Shown here: positions 6,955-12,449 of the stretch, one piece after another
How positions within the stretch are numbered: position 1 is the first letter of the stretch
How the letters are laid out: the number at the start of each line of letters is the position of its first letter
DNA from: Clostridiales bacterium
GTDB lineage: Bacteria > Bacillota > Clostridia > Saccharofermentanales > UBA5734
Assembly (NCBI GenBank): GCA_003532195.1
Contig: DOFA01000210.1
Span: forward strand, 1-12,449
Reading direction: 5' to 3'
DNA: 12,449 nt
Made by a program: the position numbers and the translations under genes
The notes under the pieces: model-generated
What the model saw: only the letters and a program-made list of their open reading frames with translations
Databases searched by the model: none
What the model was told of the DNA's origin: nothing

Positions 6955-9648
6955 TTGCAAAGCGTCGCGAAAACTCTGAAGCGAGACCTGGCATCCAGGC
7001 CGGAAATCGGCGGACTGGCAGTAATTGACCAGGCTGCGGAACGTGTAGGCGACCTCCGGATGCCGCAGATTGTCCGGCTCAAAATTAAGCGTCGACACCA
7101 GTATTCTCCCTTTGCCGCAAGCCATTTCAAAGAGATAGGCATGCCGGCGCAACTGAGCGTCGATGCCGAATATAATCGGTTCGGCATCCAGCCCCAGCTC
7201 ATCGATCCGGACGGCGTGGCGGTCGTCCACCAGGTTGTAGAAATTCAAATCCCAGCAACTCTCGTGCGGTATGCCCGCCAGCGCCGGATGGTCTTCCAGG
7301 ACATTGGAGGTTTGCAGGTTGCTGCTGCGATTGAGATAAAAATAACTTTGCTGCATCCACCAGGAGGACCGGAATGCGTTATGGCTGAGCGTGGCGCGGA
7401 AAGTGTTTTCCAGTGCCAGCAGCAAGAGTGTCGCGCCGTTATTCACAGCCTCCAGCATGCCGTTGTAGATAAATCCGGTGATGATCAGATGCCGTTCATC
7501 CATTGGCATCGGGATGGTAAAGTGCCGATACATAAAACAAAAACCGTCGATCAGATAGCGGCTGAGGTAGTTGATGAAGAATATCTTCTGCTCCGGCACG
7601 GCCAGTTCCGGGTAGACCCAAAGGTTCCATTCGTTGCGGATCAATTGGTCGCCGCATTGCAGGCTCGCTTGCAGCTGCAGTTTTTCAGCGCGCGGACGGC
7701 TCGGAAAACAAACTTCCCAGGTATATAGAGGTAGAATGCCAGTCCCGTCAAGATTGATCTTGACTGTTTTCTCCTGTCCGTCGGAAAGCGCCAGAGTCAG
7801 CGTGGCTTCCCGCGTTTCCCTGCCGGCGGGAGCTGGATAATACGAAACCTTAATCGCCAGGGCCGCCGGTTCGCCTGCGGAAAAAACATACCGGTCCGAG
7901 TCCCAGAGCAGGACTGACTGGGCGTTGAGCACGCGGAAACTTTCTGGCGTAAAGGCTTTATCCTCGTAGAATGGGTTGACAATCCCCTGCGTGGTGTCGT
8001 AGTAATCGGTAAAGGTCCAGATATGGTAACCGGAGACGTCCGGCGCCAGGCGCGCCTGCTCGATATTGACCTTGTGGCAGATCCGCGACAGGGTCAATGC
8101 ATTGGCAAAGCAGCGCCGGTACAGGGTTTCCAGGTTCCCGGCCTGAATGAAATCGGCAAAATCCTGCAGTTTTTGCGGATAAATAACGGCGTCGCGGTAA
8201 GCCGGCAAGTCCTGGATTTGCGGCAGCGTCGTAAAATTGCCCATTTCGTGAACGAGCTGCGGCTTGCCGCTACGGTCGCGCCGGTATAAATCTGCGAAGG
8301 GGCCGAGCGGCAGTGTGTCGGTTGATTCGGCATAGCACAGGCTGGCATAATCATGAACCGAATCAACTTCCCGGGCAGTAAAAGTGCCGTCGGTAATGGT
8401 GGCCAGCCGATAGGGGTCAAGCGCTTTCGCGGCTGCATAGATTTTATCGTCGAAAGGATAGCCCCATTCTTCTTCGTTGCCGCCGCACCAGGCCATGATG
8501 CAGGGGTGATGCCGCTTTTCCAGGATCAAGGCCTGCCATTCCGATAAAAAGAGTTTTTCATTGACCGCATTAAAGGCGCCGGGATCGAGATTGGCCATGG
8601 CCAGTTCCGGCTGGACCAGTAGCCCTAGTTCATCGGCCGCGTCCAGATAGGCCTCATAGGGAAAGTGGCTATGATGGCGAGCCGCATTGAAGCCGTACTG
8701 CTTGGCGCGTTCGATGGGCCGCTTGTAGAAATGCGGATCCGTCGCGCTGGGCAGGCTGGTCGCGGGAAAGACAAAATCATCGCCGTAGCCGCAGAGGAAA
8801 TACGGTTCGCCATTGAGAAAGAAACTGGTTCCCCGCGCTTCCAGCTGCTTGAAGCCGGTGCGCTGCGTGAAAATGTCAGTCCGTCCGTTGGCTGTCAGGG
8901 TGATTCTGATCTCGTACAGATGCGGCTGCTCCGGCGTCCACAATATAAAATCCGACGCCGGGAATGTCAGATTCGAGATCGCGCTTTCCCCGGCAATCAA
9001 TAATTTATCTGATCGACTGGCGGCCAATGACCGGTCGCCGGCATCGATGAATTCGACGGCTATATCCGCCTCAGCGGGGCGGCCGGTCCGGTTGGCCGTC
9101 GTCAATTCCAAATGCACCTGGCCTTGCCGCATATCCAGGGGGGCATAAATATCAGTGATAAAAACAGGCTCGCTGATTTCCAGCCTGACCGGCTCATAAA
9201 TGCCGGCCAGAAGTACTTGCGGCACTTCCATGCAGGCGGCGCCGCCCATGATGTCGAAGGACCGGTCTTGCACATCGTCGGCCATGACCGCGATCGTATT
9301 GTTTCCGGCGACAATCTGATCCGTAATGTCGAAGCGGAAGGAAGACTGATAGCCCCCGTGCCGGCCGATCAGGTTTTCGTTGACATAGACATCGGCATAC
9401 CGGAATACGCCGCCGAAAACAATTTGAATGCAGCGCTTCAGATCGAGATCTTCCGGCTCAATCCGGAATGTGCGTTTGTACCAGGCTGCGCCATGATAAT
9501 CGCGGTATCTGGGGTTAAGCCGCCAGCTTCCAGGAACTTCGATCTGTTCAGGGAAGGGGTGGTCAGGCTGCAAGACGCCCTGACTTTTACCTGTGCGATC
9601 CGGATCGGGTTGAAAAGACCACAGGCCGTTTAAGAATTCTGTCTTCAT
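6952..9648 (-). CDS. Glycoside hydrolase family 2 enzyme with extra C-terminal domain
   Basis: Retaining exo-beta-glycosidase of the beta-galactosidase/beta-glucuronidase/beta-mannosidase superfamily, 898 residues and probably cytoplasmic (no signal peptide). Residues about 1-160 are the sugar-binding jelly-roll domain (start NGLWSF; VPGSW; YADVYVNENLIGRHGGY). About 165-270 is the immunoglobulin-like domain, and about 275-580 the TIM barrel. The likely acid/base is Glu392 in WCGGNEEE; the likely nucleophile is Glu468 in LVHEMGN. The barrel end has YHIWTFTDYYD (541-551). I do not see the NxKG motif typical of beta-glucuronidases, so the sugar cannot be named. Residues about 685-885 form an additional alpha/beta domain (NGATLLLLA, GKGRILVSTLNF) resembling glutamine-amidotransferase-like or trimerisation domains of other glycosidases; the catalytic triad is not evident. 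The start at 9648 has AGGAGG ten bases upstream and overlaps the kinase stop as ATGA. The last bases may form RNA structure with the next gene's leader. Confidence 0.93.
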   Translation of the reverse strand: MKTEFLNGLWSFQPDPDRTGKSQGVLQPDHPFPEQIEVPGSWRLNPRYRDYHGAAWYKRTFRIEPEDLDLKRCIQIVFGGVFRYADVYVNENLIGRHGGYQSSFRFDITDQIVAGNNTIAVMADDVQDRSFDIMGGAACMEVPQVLLAGIYEPVRLEISEPVFITDIYAPLDMRQGQVHLELTTANRTGRPAEADIAVEFIDAGDRSLAASRSDKLLIAGESAISNLTFPASDFILWTPEQPHLYEIRITLTANGRTDIFTQRTGFKQLEARGTSFFLNGEPYFLCGYGDDFVFPATSLPSATDPHFYKRPIERAKQYGFNAARHHSHFPYEAYLDAADELGLLVQPELAMANLDPGAFNAVNEKLFLSEWQALILEKRHHPCIMAWCGGNEEEWGYPFDDKIYAAAKALDPYRLATITDGTFTAREVDSVHDYASLCYAESTDTLPLGPFADLYRRDRSGKPQLVHEMGNFTTLPQIQDLPAYRDAVIYPQKLQDFADFIQAGNLETLYRRCFANALTLSRICHKVNIEQARLAPDVSGYHIWTFTDYYDTTQGIVNPFYEDKAFTPESFRVLNAQSVLLWDSDRYVFSAGEPAALAIKVSYYPAPAGRETREATLTLALSDGQEKTVKINLDGTGILPLYTWEVCFPSRPRAEKLQLQASLQCGDQLIRNEWNLWVYPELAVPEQKIFFINYLSRYLIDGFCFMYRHFTIPMPMDERHLIITGFIYNGMLEAVNNGATLLLLALENTFRATLSHNAFRSSWWMQQSYFYLNRSSNLQTSNVLEDHPALAGIPHESCWDLNFYNLVDDRHAVRIDELGLDAEPIIFGIDAQLRRHAYLFEMACGKGRILVSTLNFEPDNLRHPEVAYTFRSLVNYCQSADFRPGCQVSLQSFRDALQ

Positions 9649-11483
9649 CTGTCGTTTTCCTCCTCGGGACTGCTTGGGTTGTCCAGCTTGATTATGGCCG
9701 GAAACAGGCAGGTGACGGCCAGTCCGGCTCCCGAATCAGCAACGGCTGCCCGAATGCCATATGATTTGCCATAATAAAGACGTATCCGCAGATTGGAATT
9801 GGTTAGCCCGATGCCCTTGTCCACCTCTCCGGCCGCGAGAATATCATTCAGCCGGTCGAGTTCCGCCATTTCCATGCCGGTTCCGTTATCCTCAATCCTG
9901 ACGACCAACCCCGGTTCGGTTCGGCGTGACCGGACAAGAATCACGCCTTCATTGGCGTTTTTGACAAAGGCATGCGTAAAACAGTTTTCGATAAACGGCT
10001 GCAGAATGAAACGGGGCACGAACAGCTGTTCCGTATCCGCGGGGATATCGTATTGGACGCGGACGCCGCCGCCAAAACGGATGTTCATGATTTGCGTGTA
10101 GAGCTCGATGGAGCGGATCTCCTCGCCGAGAGAATAGAATGAACTGTTCTCCTTGAACATCGGCGCGATAAATTCCGCCAAAAGCTTGATGCTGTTCGAG
10201 ACATCCTCATTTCCGGCGATGATGGCCATCCACCGGATATTGTTCAGGGTATTGTACAGGAAGTGCGGATTCATCTGATAACGCAGGATTGCCAGCTCGC
10301 TCTCGATCTTTTCCTGTTCGGCCAGTTCTTTGTTGCGGGTCAGGATCTGCAGGTTGTCCAGCATCTTGTTGTAGTTGGCCGCCAGAACCGCTATTTCATG
10401 GTTTCCTTCCTGGGGCAGCTTTTTATCATAATGGCCCTGGCCGGCCAGATCCATGCTTTGGACGAAATAGTGCAGCGGCGAAAGGGCCTTTTTCATCCAA
10501 AGGCTGAAAACAAAACAGGTGACCAGCAGCCCTATGCCGACGATGATCAGCATATTTCTTTCCTGGCTGATGAACTTATTGATGAATACGCTGGAAAACA
10601 CTTCAAAAACAATCGTATAGCCTTGTTTAGGATTGGTCTTCGAGATAATCTGGCGGTCGTCAATCATAATGCTGCCGGTATCGGCGGATTGGATCAAAGG
10701 GTAGTAGGAATATTGGGCTCCGACCTGTTCTTTGTCCAGTGAAGAAAGAATCTCACCGTCAGCTTTGAGCAGATAGATCCGGCTGTTCTCATCCGAGGCG
10801 ATGCCGGAATAGCAGGATTCAAACTGGCTGGAATAGATATTCATGACCAGCCTGGCTTCGTTAATCCGGTAGACGGCCGACACGATGTCTTGTCCACCGT
10901 CCTGTCCGCTATCTTGTTTGCTGTCCGGAGGATAAGGCAGTGGATAATCGGCTGTTGTCAGGCCGCCTATATAATCAATACCATAGCTGGAATACGAAAG
11001 CACGCGCTGCTGGATTTCATCGGATGGTTTTGGTTCCTTGTCGTCAAACAGGAAGCGGGCATTCGATTGGGTGATGCAATAAGTCCGCCCGTCGGGCAAG
11101 TAGAGATAAATCGAGTGAATATAGGGGAAATTGCGAATCATGGTGAATACGCTGTTTCGAAATTCATTGACGGCGACGATCAGGTTCACATCAATGCTTT
11201 TATCGTGCGTGAGGAGAACCTTGGTAAAATCGGCGGTAGCTGTTAACTTGATCTGCCGATCGATGTTGGTGTATAAATAGTCGAGCCCGAGATCAATTTG
11301 TGCGAAATCAGATTGGATCGAATCCTCGTTCAAACTCTCCACTGCAGAGTACATATAGAAATAGCTGAAAACATACGAGACAATGAGCGTCAGGCACATG
11401 CCGACCAGAAAATAGAACAGCGACTGCATCCGGATGCTGCGCGAGCGATCCAAAATCTTGCGCAAGGCCGGCTTCAGGTTCAT
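9645..11483 (-). CDS. YesM-type sensor histidine kinase
   Basis: Membrane sensor kinase of 612 residues, the expected length for the family, paired with the upstream response regulator. Residues about 21-45 form the first membrane helix and about 310-329 the second. The roughly 265 residues between them should be the extracellular Cache-like sensor, probably for a sugar or a sugar-binding protein. A HAMP segment follows (about 330-383). The His_kinase domain carries the phospho-acceptor His407 in RYQMNPHFLYN, and the ATPase domain has the N box PFIENCFTHAF (Asn500), G1 box EDNGTGM (531-537) and G2 box GIGLTNSNLR (557-566). All catalytic motifs are intact. The start at 11483 is supported by AAGGTG five bases upstream and by the ATGA overlap with the regulator. 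The stop overlaps the GH2 start in the same way. An odd low-complexity stretch, DSGQDGGQD (residues 191-199), sits in the sensor domain. The ligand is unknown. Confidence 0.95.
   Translation of the reverse strand: MNLKPALRKILDRSRSIRMQSLFYFLVGMCLTLIVSYVFSYFYMYSAVESLNEDSIQSDFAQIDLGLDYLYTNIDRQIKLTATADFTKVLLTHDKSIDVNLIVAVNEFRNSVFTMIRNFPYIHSIYLYLPDGRTYCITQSNARFLFDDKEPKPSDEIQQRVLSYSSYGIDYIGGLTTADYPLPYPPDSKQDSGQDGGQDIVSAVYRINEARLVMNIYSSQFESCYSGIASDENSRIYLLKADGEILSSLDKEQVGAQYSYYPLIQSADTGSIMIDDRQIISKTNPKQGYTIVFEVFSSVFINKFISQERNMLIIVGIGLLVTCFVFSLWMKKALSPLHYFVQSMDLAGQGHYDKKLPQEGNHEIAVLAANYNKMLDNLQILTRNKELAEQEKIESELAILRYQMNPHFLYNTLNNIRWMAIIAGNEDVSNSIKLLAEFIAPMFKENSSFYSLGEEIRSIELYTQIMNIRFGGGVRVQYDIPADTEQLFVPRFILQPFIENCFTHAFVKNANEGVILVRSRRTEPGLVVRIEDNGTGMEMAELDRLNDILAAGEVDKGIGLTNSNLRIRLYYGKSYGIRAAVADSGAGLAVTCLFPAIIKLDNPSSPEEENDR
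9649..9664 (-). promoter_or_regulatory. Strong ribosome binding site of the GH2 gene
   Basis: AGGAGG (9664-9659) lies ten bases before the ATG at 9648, inside the last codons of the kinase gene. It fixes the GH2 start and fits reinitiation at the ATGA overlap. Confidence 0.75.
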
Positions 11484-12449
11484 GGGATCACCTTTTTACG
11501 ATATTCATCAGGGGAATAGCCGGTATATTTTTTAAAGACGCGGATGAAATAGGTCGCATCCCAGAAACCGACTTTACGGCTGATTTCGCTGATCATCAAA
11601 GTTGAAGTTTTCAGAATTTGCTTCGCTTTTTCGATCCGGACTTCGTTAAGATGAACTGTAAACGAAATACCGGCATACTGGGTAAAAAGATGGCTGGCAT
11701 AGCTGGCGGTAATTCCCGCAAAATCGGCGGCGCTCTGCAGGGATATGTTTTCGGTAAAATGCTCGCTCACATATTTCTTGAGAATCTCCACTTTAGGATT
11801 GGTCGTGCCCTGGCTCCATTTTTCCAGGTCGGCCAGCGCTTCGTCACGCTTTTCCGGCAATTTGCCATACCCGTCAAATTGGGAACTGATCCCATAATGG
11901 ATATCAACCTCGAGGGAGCTTTGGATGTCGGTTTTAAGTTCTAAAAGAATATTCTTTAAAAATTCCTGGGCCTGAGTCTCAATAGCCGTGTCATAGTTAA
12001 AGATCAGCAGGTAAGATGACGGGGTGTCCCGCTGCACTTCTCCCGAATCATAGCTGGCCAGGCGCTTGTTGATGATCGTTAACAGCATCGACCGCAGTTT
12101 GCGTCCGTGTTCATCCTGGATTGTTTCAATGAGCTTATCATAATTGGGCAAACGGATCACCGCCAGGATCAACCCCCGATCGGTCAGCCGCATCTTCAGG
12201 CGTTTGACATAGTCGGCAAATACATCAACCGGCAATTTCCGGTAATAGATGAAATCATCGAGGATCTGTTCTTTGATCAAACTGTAATCGATGTATTGAT
12301 CCTGAAAGAATCCTTTGTCCTGAACGTCCAGTTCGTTTTTCACACCTTCGAGAATTTGCTCGATCTGAACCGGTTCCGCGGTGACCTTGAGCAGGTAGCT
12401 GGAAACACCGAGTGACAAAGCCTGCTGGAGCATAGAAAAATCATCCAGG
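11480..12449 (-). CDS. YesN-type response regulator, AraC-family output domain (5' end cut by window edge)
   Basis: Transcription factor of a two-component system, presumed to be phosphorylated by the kinase encoded next. The frame is open to the right edge, so 322 residues are visible and the true start lies outside. A methionine at 12433 is internal, because codons upstream of it (LDDF) continue a receiver domain. Visible residues 1-40 are the last part of the receiver, including the conserved lysine in SYLLK (residue 21). The phosphorylated aspartate is off the window. Residues about 85-210 resemble the degenerate GGDEF-like linker common in YesN regulators. Residues about 220-322 are an AraC-type domain with two helix-turn-helix units (about 236-256 and 286-307, with VGFWDATYFIRVFKKYTG in the second). 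The residue after the receiver lysine is Val where Pro is usual. The stop overlaps the kinase start as ATGA, so the two are translationally coupled. DNA targets are unknown; its own operon is the obvious candidate. Confidence 0.93.
   Translation of the reverse strand, partial: LDDFSMLQQALSLGVSSYLLKVTAEPVQIEQILEGVKNELDVQDKGFFQDQYIDYSLIKEQILDDFIYYRKLPVDVFADYVKRLKMRLTDRGLILAVIRLPNYDKLIETIQDEHGRKLRSMLLTIINKRLASYDSGEVQRDTPSSYLLIFNYDTAIETQAQEFLKNILLELKTDIQSSLEVDIHYGISSQFDGYGKLPEKRDEALADLEKWSQGTTNPKVEILKKYVSEHFTENISLQSAADFAGITASYASHLFTQYAGISFTVHLNEVRIEKAKQILKTSTLMISEISRKVGFWDATYFIRVFKKYTGYSPDEYRKKVIP

Noticed and set aside
6914..6994. Upstream ATG at 6994 as the start of the GH39-like gene
   Set aside because: The added 27 residues re-read the GH2 end in another frame. 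The ATG at 6913 has a well-spaced AAAGGA and the expected N-terminus.
6949..7728. Plus-strand open frame (259 codons) opposite the GH2 C-terminus
   Set aside because: Shadow of the GH2 gene; no domain pattern in its translation.
12431..12433. ATG at 12433 as the start of the response regulator
   Set aside because: The frame stays open to the edge and the upstream codons continue the receiver domain, so the gene starts outside the window.
1..12449. CRISPR arrays, tRNA/rRNA genes, insertion sequences, terminators and internal promoters
   Set aside because: I saw no regular repeats, RNA-gene patterns, transposase motifs or GC-rich hairpin plus T-run on either strand. The block is almost entirely coding, with short or overlapping junctions.

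Overview
The window is a single, tightly packed, leftward-transcribed gene block. All six genes lie on the minus strand, with no gene-free stretch longer than 38 bases. Base composition is moderate, the Shine-Dalgarno sites are strong and purine-rich (including AGGAGG), and the regulators are a YesM/YesN-type pair. Together these suggest a Bacillota bacterium (a Paenibacillus- or Clostridia-like polysaccharide user). That assignment is inference; no marker gene is present.

In order of transcription (right to left): (1) a response regulator with a C-terminal AraC-type DNA-binding domain, cut by the right edge (11480-12449); (2) a YesM-type membrane sensor histidine kinase (9645-11483); (3) a family 2 glycoside hydrolase with an extra C-terminal domain (6952-9648); (4) a clan GH-A glycosidase resembling GH39/GH51 (5384-6913); (5) a 1095-residue protein built like a glycoside hydrolase but of a family I do not recognise (2084-5371); (6) a large protein whose N-terminus resembles the accessory domain of alpha-glucuronidases and hexosaminidases, cut by the left edge (1-2087).

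Three of the five junctions are 4-base ATGA overlaps (11480-11483, 9645-9648, 2084-2087). The other two gaps are 12 and 38 bases. This indicates one polycistronic mRNA with translational coupling. Its promoter would lie beyond the right edge and any terminator beyond the left edge; neither was seen inside.

None of the four enzymes starts with a recognisable signal peptide. The likely arrangement is that the kinase senses an extracellular glycan or oligosaccharide, the regulator activates the locus, and imported oligosaccharides are dismantled in the cytoplasm. No transporter is in the window, so importer genes are expected nearby or elsewhere. The substrate cannot be read from the sequence. 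A beta-linked, possibly uronic-acid-containing oligosaccharide is plausible but unproven. The most novel part is the pair of poorly characterised large proteins at the left end.
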